Shown one piece after another: positions 1-7,668 of a stretch of DNA of 12,319 nucleotides (position 1 is its first letter; each line of letters starts with the position of its first letter). A program made the position numbers and the translations under genes. The notes beneath the pieces were generated by a model that saw only the letters and a list, made by a program, of their open reading frames with translations, was not told where the DNA came from and ran no database searches. Origin of the DNA: CAVPEW01 sp050247895 (GTDB lineage Bacteria > Actinomycetota > Acidimicrobiia > Acidimicrobiales > VFJN01); assembly GCA_050247895.1 (NCBI GenBank), contig JBFWTJ010000102.1, forward strand, positions 1 through 12,319, given 5' to 3'.

Positions 1-2
1 TC

Positions 3-1196
3 TCGGGCCTGCTCGTCGACCGGGTCGACGGCGACGTGCTGCCGCGACCCGACTTCGAGAACGCGGCGATCGGCATGTACCGATGTCGCGACGGCTGGAT
101 CTTCCTGGTGGGCTCGCTCCCCCACCTGCACGAGGGCACGCTCGACGTCCTGGGGTGCCGTGACGACCGCGCCAGTGTGGCGGCGGCCACCTCCCGCTGG
201 GACGCCGTCGAGCTCGAGACCACCCTGGCCGACCGCGGGCTGTGCGGGGCCGCCGCACGGACGGTCGACGACTGGCGGCGCAGCCCGCAGGGCCGGGTCG
301 TGTCGGCGCTCCCCGCGGTCGAGCTCGTGCAGATCGGCCGCGCCGACCCCCGGCAGGCGCCCGAGGGCGACCTCCCGCTCAGCGGGGTGCGGGTCCTGGA
401 GGTGGCCCGGATCCTGGCCGGACCGATCACGGGGCGGACCCTGGCGTCGCTGGGTGCCGACGTCCTCAACACGACGACGCCGAGGCTCGGCAACTTCCAT
501 GCCTGCGTCGTCAACGCCGGCATCGGGAAGCGTCACGCCGAGGTCGACCTCGCCACGTCCGACGGAGCCACGACCTACACGGACCTGGCCCGCGCCGCGC
601 ACGTGGTGGTGGACGCCCACCGTGCCGGGAGCCTCGAAGCCAGGGGCCTGGGCCCCCGTGCGCTCACCGAGATCAGTCCCGGCGTCGTGTACGTCTCGGT
701 GAACGCGTACGGCCAGGAAGGGCCGTGGCGCGAGCGACGCGGGTTCGAGCAGATGGCACAGGTCGCCGCAGGGCTCACCACCGTCCAGGGCTCTCCGGAG
801 GAGCCCGAGATCCTCCCCATCGGCGCGCCCCTCGACTACATCACCGGGTTCCTCGGCGCGTACGGAGCCATGGCCGGGTTGGCGGCCCAGCGGCGACACG
901 GCGGCTCGTGGTGGGCCCGCGCCTCGCTGGCCCAGAGCGCGGCATGGCTGGCCCGCCTCCCTCCGGTCGCCGGCTTCGAGTCGGCCCGGGGCCTGGGCGG
1001 CGACCCGGGGGCCCGCCAGAAGAACGAGCTCGAGCGGATCGACGACGTCTCCGCCGTCCGGCCCTACCTGCAGACCACGATCTCGCCCTTCGGGGCCGTC
1101 GAGCACCTGCGACCGGCGTTCCACCTCGACCGCACCCCGGCACGCTGGGACCTTCCCCCCGTCGCGCCCGGCACCCATCCGGCCGCGTGGGCATGA
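3..1196 (+). CDS. CaiB/BaiF-family CoA-transferase, 5' end outside window
   Basis: Family III CoA-transferase, which moves CoA between carboxylic acids, typically in catabolism of acyl-CoA thioesters. The frame is open to the left edge, so the gene is 5'-truncated by the window; the GTG at 36 is only an internal possibility. Residue numbers below count from that GTG. Residues 1-100 look like the end of a first, permuted CaiB segment (aromatic-rich, 'DGWIFLVG', 'DDWRRSPQGRVV'). From about residue 116 a standard CaiB N-terminal half begins ('LSGVRVLEVARILAGP', 'LASLGADVL', 'DLARAAHVVVDAHRAGSL', 'VYVSVNAYGQEGPW'). The Asp at about residue 267 in 'GAPLDYITGFLGAYGA' sits where the catalytic Asp of formyl-CoA transferase lies. 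'HGGSWWARASLAQSAAWL' is the usual strand after it. This two-segment form is common in actinobacteria; the substrate cannot be told. The stop overlaps the ATG of the SDR remnant, so the pair was once translationally coupled. Confidence 0.85.
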   Translation, partial: SGLLVDRVDGDVLPRPDFENAAIGMYRCRDGWIFLVGSLPHLHEGTLDVLGCRDDRASVAAATSRWDAVELETTLADRGLCGAAARTVDDWRRSPQGRVVSALPAVELVQIGRADPRQAPEGDLPLSGVRVLEVARILAGPITGRTLASLGADVLNTTTPRLGNFHACVVNAGIGKRHAEVDLATSDGATTYTDLARAAHVVVDAHRAGSLEARGLGPRALTEISPGVVYVSVNAYGQEGPWRERRGFEQMAQVAAGLTTVQGSPEEPEILPIGAPLDYITGFLGAYGAMAGLAAQRRHGGSWWARASLAQSAAWLARLPPVAGFESARGLGGDPGARQKNELERIDDVSAVRPYLQTTISPFGAVEHLRPAFHLDRTPARWDLPPVAPGTHPAAWA

Positions 1197-1402
1197 ACAC
1201 GCCGAGCCGGGCCACCGAGCCGGGCCTCCGGGTCGAGGGGCTGGACGGCGCCGTGGTGCTGCTGACCGGCGCCGCCGGCTTGCCTGGTGGCGGCGCTGCC
1301 CCGACCCGAGCGGTTCGGCCCGGCCCGAGGCACGGTCTAGGGCGCGCTTCCCCGGACGACCGGCTCAGGAGGGCATCGGGGCCAGCTCGCCGGCGGCCTT
1401 GA
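1193..1402 (+). pseudogene. N-terminal remnant of a short-chain dehydrogenase (SDR)
   Basis: An ATG overlaps the CoA-transferase stop as ATGA and opens a 69-codon frame. Residues 12-29 ('LRVEGLDGAVVLLTGAAG') look like the start of a classical SDR: the first beta strand followed by the TGxxGxG cofactor-binding turn. After 'LTGAAG' the frame becomes Pro/Arg/Gly-rich with no SDR features: no GIG, no NAG, no YxxxK. It then runs into the 3' end of the opposite-strand SnoaL-like gene. An SDR of about 250 residues in an operon with the CoA-transferase seems to have been deleted, leaving the coupled N-terminus. Alternatively it is an open frame that mimics an SDR start, but the ATGA coupling argues for a real relic. 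Confidence 0.5.
1269..1296. terminator. Hairpin between convergent genes
   Basis: Perfect 8-bp inverted repeat GCGCCGCC / GGCGGCGC with a 12-nt loop, lying between the plus-strand CoA-transferase unit and the end of the minus-strand SnoaL-like gene. There is no T-run on either side, so calling it a terminator rests on position and stem strength. It lies inside the SDR remnant. Confidence 0.3.
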
Positions 1403-1814
1403 TCGTCGGGCCGATCGGCCGGTACTCGCGGTGGCGGAGGCGCCAGCCCTGCTCGGTGCGCACCAGCGAGTCGGTGTAGCGACCGACGGCGACGAAGTCG
1501 GCCACGCCCTTGAGGTTGCCCGCGTTCCAGTGCCAAGCGGTCACCCCGGCCCGGCTGCGGGCCTCGTCACCGTCGACCTCGATGTCGACGTTGCTCATCA
1601 GGTGGGCCGTGCCGGCGAAGCGCACCACGACCGGGCGGAGCCCCTCGAGGATGGCGTCGATCCCGGTCCAGGGTCCCCAGCCGTGGTCGTCGACGGCATC
1701 CGGGGTGTAGACGTCCCGGGCCAGCCGGTCGATGTCCCGCTCGTCGATGCAGTCGCAGTAGGCGACCAGGACCCGGTGGACGTCCCTGTGGTCGGATCGG
1801 TCGTGGTCGCCCAT
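1365..1814 (-). CDS. SnoaL-like / NTF2-fold protein
   Basis: 149-residue protein of the NTF2-like superfamily, the small cone-shaped fold of polyketide cyclases, scytalone dehydratases and ketosteroid isomerases. The SnoaL_4 pattern runs through the chain: 'VHRVLVAYCDCIDERDIDRL' helix, 'VYTPDAVDDHG', 'WTGIDAILEGLR', 'TAHLMSNVDIEVDGDEARSRAGVTAWHW', and the final strand 'GWRLRHREYRPI'. The ATG at 1814 is chosen because AGAGGAG lies 5 nt upstream and the homology begins straight after; the longer frame upstream is low-complexity. It is monocistronic and convergent with the CoA-transferase. The function may be an isomerase, dehydratase or cyclase, or ligand binding; the sequence does not decide. 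Confidence 0.82.
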   Translation of the reverse strand: MGDHDRSDHRDVHRVLVAYCDCIDERDIDRLARDVYTPDAVDDHGWGPWTGIDAILEGLRPVVVRFAGTAHLMSNVDIEVDGDEARSRAGVTAWHWNAGNLKGVADFVAVGRYTDSLVRTEQGWRLRHREYRPIGPTIKAAGELAPMPS

Positions 1815-2019
1815 GCGGCTCCTCTGCCTCGTCGGGGTCTGTGTGGTCGGGGCGGGCATCGGTGCCGCCACGACGGCGCACCGTAGCCACCCCCTGCCCG
1901 GCCCGATCCCGTCGCCACCCCGTGGCGTGGGGCACGGGCCCACTCCCCGGCGCCGGCCGCGGCGGGCCGCACTCCGGGCCCGCCCGACGGCCCGCTCGGC
2001 CCGGCCACATCGCCGCCTT

Positions 2020-2035
2020 CCCGGGCCCGCCCGGG
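2020..2035 (-). terminator. GC-rich hairpin downstream of the RNase HI-SLOG gene
   Basis: CCCGGG-CCCG-CCCGGG, a 6-bp stem with a tetraloop, 38 nt past the minus-strand stop at 2073. No U-tract follows. The rest of the 1815-2072 gap is GC-rich spacer with no gene signal; TACGGT on the minus strand at 1880-1885 could be a -10 box for the SnoaL-like gene. Confidence 0.3.
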
Positions 2036-2072
2036 CGGCCCGGCCGGCCAACCGCAGGCGACCGGAGCCGGG

Positions 2073-3194
2073 CTAGGGACGGACGAGCAGCACGCCCTCG
2101 TCGCCGAGGTGGTCCTCGAAGGAGCGGACCAGCCGGCCGACCAGGTCGTCCTCGCCGTCCCAGACGAGCACGGCCCCGTCGGCGTTGCGGGCCAGCCAGG
2201 CGTCGCGACGGGCCAGGGCCATGCCGGCGGCCTGCTTCGACGACGGCTCCCGCCCGTCGAGGGTGATGGTCCGCTCGGCCGCGCCGACGACCTCGGCGAA
2301 GCGGCGGCGGGACTCGGCCGGCCAGGGCCGGTCGGGCTCGGGATAGGGAAGGACGGCCACGAGGGGCAGCCCGAGGTCGAGCGCTGCCCGGGCCCCGAGC
2401 AGCTCGGCGCCCAGGCGCAGGCCGCTCAGCACGGTCAGGTCCGGGTGCAGGTCCCTCAGCGCGGCGAGCGCCTCGCCGAGCCGGGTGGCCACCCCCGCGG
2501 CCACCGGGTTGGGGTCGTAGCCGCCGAGCTCGGGCGGCCGGTGCCCGGCCACGACCACGAGCCAACCGTCCGGCAGCCGCCCGTCCCGACGTCCCGACGA
2601 ACCGGCCGCCCCCGCGCCGGGCTCCCCGGCCGTCGTGCCGCCGGACCCGGCCGGGACCCCGTCGGCGCCGGTTCCGGTCGCCGACGCGGCGCGGGAGCCA
2701 CGCCGGCGGCCGGGACGGTCGGGCGGGCCGACCTCGGTCGGGGGCCGATCACCGTGCCGGCCGACCTGGGTCGTGGTGGCCTCGACGGCGAGGCGGTCGA
2801 CCAGGTCGTTCATCGCGTCGCCGCCGTGGCCCTTGACCCAGCGGAACACGACGTCGCCGCGGGACCGGACGAGCTCGACCAGCGGCTCCCACAGGTCGCG
2901 GTTGGCCACCGGCTTGCGGGCCGAGGTGGTCCAGCCGCGCTTGATCCACCCCTCCCACCAGCGGTCGCGGAAGCAGTTCACGACGTAGGTCGAGTCGCTC
3001 ACGACCTCGAGCGGGCCCGCGTTGGCCCGCACGGCCTCGAGGGCCGCGGTCAGCTCCATGCGCTGGTTGGTGGTCGACGGCGAGGCGCCGCTGGCGAAGG
3101 GCCCGTCGGGCACGGCCCACGCCCAGCCGCCCGGACCGGGGTTCCCCGAGCAGGCGCCGTCGGTGTAGGCGATCGTGCGGTCCCCGGTGGTCAC
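2073..3194 (-). CDS. Ribonuclease HI with fused C-terminal SLOG-like domain
   Basis: 373 residues in two domains. Residues 6-140 are RNase HI, which cuts the RNA strand of RNA:DNA hybrids. The whole catalytic set is present: D12 in 'YTDGACSGNPGPGGWAW', E47 in 'NQRMELTAALEAV', D67 in 'VVSDSTYVVN', H123 and D133 in 'WVKGHGGDAMNDLVDRLA', plus the basic 'WIKRGWTTSARKPVANRDLW' handle. Residues about 141-208 are a Pro/Gly/Ala/Arg linker. Residues 209-373 look like a Rossmannoid SLOG (DUF1273/YpsA-like) domain: 'VVVAGHRPPELGGYDPN', 'TVLSGLRLGAELLGARAALDLGLPLVAVLPYP', 'RPWPAESRRRFAEVVGAA', 'WLARNADGAVLVWDG'. SLOG proteins bind nucleotides or nucleotide-derived ligands. The GTG at 3194 overlaps the epimerase stop as GTGA, fixing the start. 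A plain RNase HI is about 155 residues, so this is more than twice the usual length. Confidence 0.88.
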   Translation of the reverse strand: MTTGDRTIAYTDGACSGNPGPGGWAWAVPDGPFASGASPSTTNQRMELTAALEAVRANAGPLEVVSDSTYVVNCFRDRWWEGWIKRGWTTSARKPVANRDLWEPLVELVRSRGDVVFRWVKGHGGDAMNDLVDRLAVEATTTQVGRHGDRPPTEVGPPDRPGRRRGSRAASATGTGADGVPAGSGGTTAGEPGAGAAGSSGRRDGRLPDGWLVVVAGHRPPELGGYDPNPVAAGVATRLGEALAALRDLHPDLTVLSGLRLGAELLGARAALDLGLPLVAVLPYPEPDRPWPAESRRRFAEVVGAAERTITLDGREPSSKQAAGMALARRDAWLARNADGAVLVWDGEDDLVGRLVRSFEDHLGDEGVLLVRP

Positions 3195-4159
3195 CCGGGA
3201 ATGGTGGCCGGGGCCGCCTGGCGGTGCCAGGCGAGCTGGCGGGCCACGCCCTCGGCCAGCGGCGTCGAGGGCGCCCAGCCGAGCAGCCGCCCGGACGCCT
3301 CCACGTCCCCCGAGGTGACCTCGACGTCGCCGGGCTGGGCCGGGCAGTCGTCGATGCGGACCTCCGCGCCGGCCAGGGAGCCGACCAGGTCGATCAGCTC
3401 GGTCAGCGACGCGGTGGACCCGCCGGCGACGTTCAGCGCGGTGGCCGGAGCCAGGTCGGCCGTCGCGGCGGCGAGGAAGGCGGCCACCGCGTCGTCGACG
3501 AAGGTCAGGTCGCGCCGGGCCCGTCCGCTGCCGAAGCGGGCGAAGGGCACGCCGGCGAGCGCGGCGGCGCAGATGCGGTGCAGGGCCATGTCGGGCCGCT
3601 GGCGCGGGCCGTAGACGGTGAAGAGGCGCAGCATCACGGTCGGCACGCCCCAGGACTCGGCGTACACCCGGCACAGGTGCTCGGCGGTGAGCTTGCTGAC
3701 CCCGTAGGGGCTGCGGGGGTTGAGGGGGTCGTCCTCCCGGCTGGGTCGGTCCCCCGCCTCGCCGTAGACCGACGAGCTGGACGCCACCACCACCCGCTCG
3801 AGGCCCGGCGTGCGCCGGGCGGCCTCGAGCACCCGCTGGGTCGCCACGACGTTGTCCCGGGCGTAGCGGGCGAAGTCCTCGCCCCACGACCCCCGCACGC
3901 CGGGCTGGGCGGCGAGGTGGAACACGACCCCGGCGCCGGCGAGCAGCTCGACGAGGTCGACGTCGGGGTCGGCCAGGTCGGCCCGCACCACCTCGAACCG
4001 CGCGCCGGCCTGCGCCGCGACCGGTCCGGGGGCCCCGACCGGCGGGCCGTCGACGCGCCGGCCGGCGTCGATCCCGGTGACGCGGTGACCGGACGCGACC
4101 AGCGCCTCGGCCAGCCAGGAACCGATGAAACCGCCCGCCCCGGTGACGACCGCGTGCAT
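3191..4159 (-). CDS. NAD-dependent sugar-nucleotide epimerase/dehydratase
   Basis: 322-residue extended short-chain dehydrogenase of the NAD-dependent epimerase/dehydratase family, which epimerises or dehydrates nucleotide sugars. The cofactor loop is 'VTGAGGFIG' (residues 5-13), with D31 at the end of strand 2 favouring NAD(H). Ser128-130 in 'ASSSSVYGE' and the Y152-x-x-x-K156 pair in 'SPYGVSKLTAEHL' are the catalytic residues. 'HLAAQPGVRGSW', 'RLFTVYGPRQRPDMA' and 'RRDLTFVDDAV' are typical of UDP-glucose/UDP-glucuronate 4-epimerase-like members; the exact substrate is not determined. The ATG at 4159 fits because MHAVVTG is the normal N-terminus and a TAGGTT box sits 8 nt upstream; an in-frame ATG at 4177 is less likely. 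It is first in an operon with the RNase HI-SLOG gene and divergent from aceE. Confidence 0.85.
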   Translation of the reverse strand: MHAVVTGAGGFIGSWLAEALVASGHRVTGIDAGRRVDGPPVGAPGPVAAQAGARFEVVRADLADPDVDLVELLAGAGVVFHLAAQPGVRGSWGEDFARYARDNVVATQRVLEAARRTPGLERVVVASSSSVYGEAGDRPSREDDPLNPRSPYGVSKLTAEHLCRVYAESWGVPTVMLRLFTVYGPRQRPDMALHRICAAALAGVPFARFGSGRARRDLTFVDDAVAAFLAAATADLAPATALNVAGGSTASLTELIDLVGSLAGAEVRIDDCPAQPGDVEVTSGDVEASGRLLGWAPSTPLAEGVARQLAWHRQAAPATIPG

Positions 4160-4167
4160 GTAAAGCG

Positions 4168-4173
4168 AACCTA
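4168..4173 (-). promoter_or_regulatory. Putative -10 box (TAGGTT) for the epimerase operon
   Basis: TAGGTT ends 8 nt before the epimerase ATG, the spacing expected if transcription starts at or next to the start codon. No clear Shine-Dalgarno is present. On the plus strand TACCAT (4172-4177) overlaps this box and could serve aceE with a leader of about 95 nt, so the divergent promoters may overlap. Confidence 0.4.
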
Positions 4174-4258
4174 CCATCGACCTCCGCGACCGGGACCGCG
4201 GCACGGTCACCCCGGCCCGCCGTCCAGAGAGCGGAAAGAAGGCCCCCACCGCGCCGCA

Positions 4259-4273
4259 ACCCCTCCCGGGGGT
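4259..4273 (+). promoter_or_regulatory. Small hairpin over the presumed aceE ribosome-binding site
   Basis: ACCCC (4259-4263) can pair with GGGGT (4269-4273), which contains most of the only G-rich stretch at usable distance from the ATG at 4280. In this structure the ribosome-binding site would be partly closed. The stem is only 5 bp, and such pairings are common at this GC content. Confidence 0.2.
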
Positions 4274-4279
4274 GCGACG

Positions 4280-7009
4280 ATGGGGGGCATGATCCTCGAT
4301 GGGTTCGTCCACCAGCTTCCCGACACCGACCCCGGGGAGACCAGGGAGTGGCTCGACAGCCTCGATGCGGTGGTCGACGCGCGGGGCAAGGCCCGGGCCC
4401 GGTTCCTCATCTCGAAGATCCTCGAACGGGCCCGCGCCCTGCAGGTCGGCCACCCGGCCACCGTGTCGACCCCGTACCTCAACTCGATCCCGGCCGAGGA
4501 GGAGCCCTTCTTCCCCGGCGACGAGGACGTCGAGCGCCGCATCCGCGCCTACATCCGCTGGAACGCCGCGGTCATGGTCGTCAAGGCCAACAAGGCGGCC
4601 GACGGCATCGGCGGGCACCTGGCCACCTTCGCCAGCTCCGCCGCGCTCTACGAGGTCGGCTTCAACCACTTCTTCCGGGGCAAGGACGACGGGCTGGCCG
4701 GCGACCACGTCTACTTCCAGGGCCACGCGGCGCCCGGCATCTACGCCCGGGCCTTCCTCGAGGGCCGGCTCACCGGGGAGAACCTCGACAACTTCCGCCA
4801 GGAGGTCGGCGGCAAGGGCCTGTCGAGCTACCCCCACCCCCGGCTCATGCCCGACTTCTGGGAGTACCCGACGGTCTCGATGGGCCTCGGCCCCCTGTCG
4901 TCGATCTACCAGGCCCGGTTCAACCGCTACCTGCTGAACCGCAAGCTGGAGGACACCAGCCAGTCCCGCGTCTGGTGCTTCCTGGGCGACGGCGAGTGCG
5001 ACGAGCCCGAGACGCTCGGGTCGATCTCGCTCGCCGCCCGGGAGGGGCTCGACAACCTCATCTGGGTCGTCAACTGCAACCTGCAGCGCCTCGACGGGCC
5101 GGTGCGCGGCAACGGCAAGGTCATCCAGGAGCTCGAGGCCGTGTTCCGCGGTGCGGGCTGGAACGTGATCAAGGTCGTCTGGGGCTCCAAGTGGGACGAG
5201 CTGCTGGCCCAGGACAAGGACGGCGTGCTGCTCAACAAGATGAACACGACCGTCGACGGCGAGTTCCAGCGCTACGCGGTCGAGTCGGGCGCGTACACCC
5301 GGGAGCACTTCTTCGGGCCGGACCCGCGGCTGCGCAAGATGGTCGAGCACCTCTCCGACGACGACATCCGCAACCTGCCCCGCGGCGGGCACGACTACCG
5401 CAAGCTCTACGCGGCCTACAAGGCGGCCACCGAGCAGTCCGGCGCGCCGACGGTGATCCTGGCCAAGACCATCAAGGGTTGGACCCTGGGCCCCGACGTC
5501 GAGAGCCGCAACGCCACCCACCAGATCAAGAAGATGACCACCGCCCAGCTGCGGACCCTGCGCGAGCGGCTGCACCTGGAGGACCAGATCCCCGACGAGG
5601 CGCTCAACGACGACGCCCACCCGCCGTACATCTCTCTGCCGGCCGACAGCGTCGAGCGCCAGTACATGCTCGACCGCCGCAACGCTCTCGACGGCTCGCT
5701 GCCCAAGCGCGTCGAACGGATCAAGCGGCACCTCGAGCTGCCCGGCGACGGCGCCTTCGAGGAGGTCTTCGGCGGGTCGGGCACCCAGGCCGCGTCGACC
5801 ACCACGGCCTTCACCCGGCTGCTGCGCAACCTGATGCGCGACCCGAAGTTCGGTCCCCGGGTCGTGCCGATCATCCCCGACGAGGCCCGGACCTTCGGCA
5901 TGGACGCGCTGTTCAAGGAGTTCGGCATCTACGCGTCGGGAGGCCAGCGCTACGAGCCGGTCGACGCCCAGCTCCTGCTGTCCTACACGGAGTCCCAGCA
6001 GGGCCAGATCCTCGAGGAGGGGATCACCGAGGCCGGGTCGCTGGCCAGCTTCATCGCCGCGGGCACCGCGTACGCCACCCAGGGCATCCCGATGCTGCCC
6101 TTCTTCACCTTCTATTCGATGTTCGGCTTCCAGCGGGTCGGCGACCTGATCTGGCAGGCGACCGACGCCCGGGTCCGCGGGTTCCTGCTCGGCGCCACGG
6201 CCGGGCGCACGACCCTGCTCGGCGAGGGGCTCCAGCACCAGGACGGCCACAGCCTCCTGCTGGCCAGCGCCAACCCGAGGGTCGAGGCGTACGACCCCGC
6301 GTTCGCCTACGAGATGGCCGCCATCGTGCGGGCCGGCCTGCACCGCATGTGGGGCGACGGCGAGCGCGACGAGCTGTCCCAGGACCGCGACGTCATCTAC
6401 TACCTGGCGCTCTACAACGAGAACTACCCGATGCCGGCGATGCCCGAGGGCGCCGACCGCGGCGCGGTGGAGGGCCTGTACCGCTGGGCCACCGCGCCCG
6501 AGGGGCCCTCGCACCGGGCCACGATCCTGTTCTCGGGCACGGCCCAGGGCGCGGCCCGCGCCGCCCAGGCCGAGCTGGCCGAGCGCTGGGACGTCGCCGC
6601 CGAGCTGTTCTCGGCCACCAGCTACAAGCGCCTGCGGGAGGAGGCCCTGACCACCGAGCGGTGGAACCGGCTGCACCCCGAGCACGCCCCTCGCACCCCG
6701 CGGGTCACCGAACTGCTGTCGGGCGACGGGCCCATCGTGGCCATCAGCGACTTCATGAAGGCGGTCCCCGACCAGATCGCCCGCTGGGTGCCGACCTGGC
6801 GCTCCTACACGACGCTGGGCACGGACGGGTTCGGGCGCTCGGACACCCGGGAGGCGCTGCGCCGCCACTTCGAGACCGACATGCCCAGCCTGGTCGTCGC
6901 CACCCTCGCCGCCCTGGCGGCGCGCGACGAGATCAAGCCGGGCACCGTCGCCGACGCCATCCGCCACTACGACCTGGACCCCGAGCGCATCGATCCCCGC
7001 CTGGCCTGA
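4280..7009 (+). CDS. aceE: Pyruvate dehydrogenase E1 component, homodimeric type
   Basis: 909-residue thiamine-diphosphate enzyme that decarboxylates pyruvate and acetylates the lipoyl group of E2 in the pyruvate dehydrogenase complex. It aligns over its whole length, from memory, with mycobacterial AceE: 'YLNSIP', 'PFFPGDEDVERRIRAYIRWN', 'SSAALYEVGFNHFFRGK', 'GHAAPGIYARAFLEGRLT', 'SYPHPRLMPDFWEYPTVSMG'. The ThDP/Mg motif runs from GDGE (about 236-239) to NCN (about 265-267), followed by 'LQRLDGPVRGNGKVIQELE'. 'GGHDYRKLYAAYKAA', 'PIIPDEARTFGMD', 'YSMFGFQRVGDLIWQA' and 'ATAGRTTLLGEGLQHQDGHS' are further conserved blocks. The ATG at 4280 has a G-run 7 nt upstream; the ATG at 4289 is the alternative, with worse spacing. 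No aceF or lpd gene is in the window, so it stands apart from the other subunits. The neighbour downstream starts after 35 nt. Confidence 0.95.
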   Translation: MGGMILDGFVHQLPDTDPGETREWLDSLDAVVDARGKARARFLISKILERARALQVGHPATVSTPYLNSIPAEEEPFFPGDEDVERRIRAYIRWNAAVMVVKANKAADGIGGHLATFASSAALYEVGFNHFFRGKDDGLAGDHVYFQGHAAPGIYARAFLEGRLTGENLDNFRQEVGGKGLSSYPHPRLMPDFWEYPTVSMGLGPLSSIYQARFNRYLLNRKLEDTSQSRVWCFLGDGECDEPETLGSISLAAREGLDNLIWVVNCNLQRLDGPVRGNGKVIQELEAVFRGAGWNVIKVVWGSKWDELLAQDKDGVLLNKMNTTVDGEFQRYAVESGAYTREHFFGPDPRLRKMVEHLSDDDIRNLPRGGHDYRKLYAAYKAATEQSGAPTVILAKTIKGWTLGPDVESRNATHQIKKMTTAQLRTLRERLHLEDQIPDEALNDDAHPPYISLPADSVERQYMLDRRNALDGSLPKRVERIKRHLELPGDGAFEEVFGGSGTQAASTTTAFTRLLRNLMRDPKFGPRVVPIIPDEARTFGMDALFKEFGIYASGGQRYEPVDAQLLLSYTESQQGQILEEGITEAGSLASFIAAGTAYATQGIPMLPFFTFYSMFGFQRVGDLIWQATDARVRGFLLGATAGRTTLLGEGLQHQDGHSLLLASANPRVEAYDPAFAYEMAAIVRAGLHRMWGDGERDELSQDRDVIYYLALYNENYPMPAMPEGADRGAVEGLYRWATAPEGPSHRATILFSGTAQGAARAAQAELAERWDVAAELFSATSYKRLREEALTTERWNRLHPEHAPRTPRVTELLSGDGPIVAISDFMKAVPDQIARWVPTWRSYTTLGTDGFGRSDTREALRRHFETDMPSLVVATLAALAARDEIKPGTVADAIRHYDLDPERIDPRLA

Positions 7010-7031
7010 CCGGCCGGGGAGCCGGGCGCCT

Positions 7032-7037
7032 TAGGAT
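7032..7037 (+). promoter_or_regulatory. Putative -10 box / AGGA before the HhH-GPD gene
   Basis: TAGGAT lies 7 nt before the ATG at 7045. It can be read as a TANNNT -10 box for a leaderless transcript, or its AGGA as a Shine-Dalgarno at 8 nt. If it is a promoter, the HhH-GPD gene is transcribed separately from aceE despite the 35-nt gap. Confidence 0.35.
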
Positions 7038-7044
7038 CGGTGCC

Positions 7045-7635
7045 ATGGCTGCGCGCAAGGGGACCCTGGCCGTCACGGGCGATGCCGACGCCGACAAGCT
7101 CCTCAACACCGACCCGCTCGCCCTGGTGATCGGCATGCTGCTGGACCAGCAGGTGCCGATGGAGTGGGCCTTCTCCTCGCCGCTCAAGCTGCGCGACCGC
7201 CTCGGCGGCACGCTGGACGCCGCGGCCCTCGCGGCCATGCCGGTCGAGGACCTGGAGGTGGTGTTCAAGGGCCCACCGGCCCTGCACCGCTACCCGGGGT
7301 CGATGGCCAAGCGGACCCACGCCCTGGCCGAGCACCTGGTGGCCCACCACCACGGCGACGCCGCCGACGTGTGGGCCGGGGCCGCCGACGCGGCCGACGC
7401 CTTCCGCCGGATCAAGGCGCTGCCCGGGTTCGGCGAGGAGAAGTCGAAGATCTTCCTGGCCCTGCTGGGCAAGCGGTTCGGTCGTGCGCCGGCCGGGTGG
7501 GAGTCCCACGCCGGCGTGTTCGGCGACGACACGCCCCGCTCGGTGGCCGACATCGACTCGGCCGAGACCCTGGCCCGGGTCCGGGAGTGGAAGCAGGCCC
7601 GCAAGGCCGAGGGCAAGACCAAGGCCGACAAGTAG
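7045..7635 (+). CDS. HhH-GPD-type base-excision repair family protein
   Basis: 196-residue member of the small actinobacterial HhH-GPD family (the group modelled as TIGR03252). Relatives are DNA glycosylases that remove damaged bases; activity of this subgroup is not established. The N-terminal block 'TDPLALVIGMLLDQQVPMEWAF' is the start of the glycosylase fold. The helix-hairpin-helix DNA-binding motif is 'LPGFGEEKSKIFLALLGKRFG' without its last residue, at about residues 126-145. There is no Cys-rich iron-sulphur loop as in Nth or MutY, and the C-terminus is a Lys-rich tail ('KQARKAEGKTKADK'). The ATG at 7045 begins at the family's usual N-terminus. It follows aceE and converges on the alpha/beta hydrolase. 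Confidence 0.85.
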   Translation: MAARKGTLAVTGDADADKLLNTDPLALVIGMLLDQQVPMEWAFSSPLKLRDRLGGTLDAAALAAMPVEDLEVVFKGPPALHRYPGSMAKRTHALAEHLVAHHHGDAADVWAGAADAADAFRRIKALPGFGEEKSKIFLALLGKRFGRAPAGWESHAGVFGDDTPRSVADIDSAETLARVREWKQARKAEGKTKADK

Positions 7636-7646
7636 CGCCCCGCCGT

Positions 7647-7667
7647 CGGCCCTCGCCGGCAGGGCCG
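7647..7667. terminator. Bidirectional terminator-like hairpin
   Basis: CGGCCCT / AGGGCCG, a perfect 7-bp stem with a 7-nt loop, 12 nt past the HhH-GPD stop and just past the stop of the convergent hydrolase. Only TT follows on the plus strand, so it is not a classic U-tract terminator. Confidence 0.45.
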
Positions 7668-7668
7668 T

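Noticed and set aside
3224..4279. Plus-strand extension of aceE upstream to 3224
   Set aside because: It is antisense to the epimerase, which has full motifs. AceE homology begins only near 4289.
3191..6967. Minus-strand open frame of 1258 codons opposite aceE
   Set aside because: Only its last 322 codons (4159-3191) are the epimerase. The rest is antisense of aceE, Val/Leu/Gly/Arg-rich with no domain, and is open because stop codons are rare at this GC.
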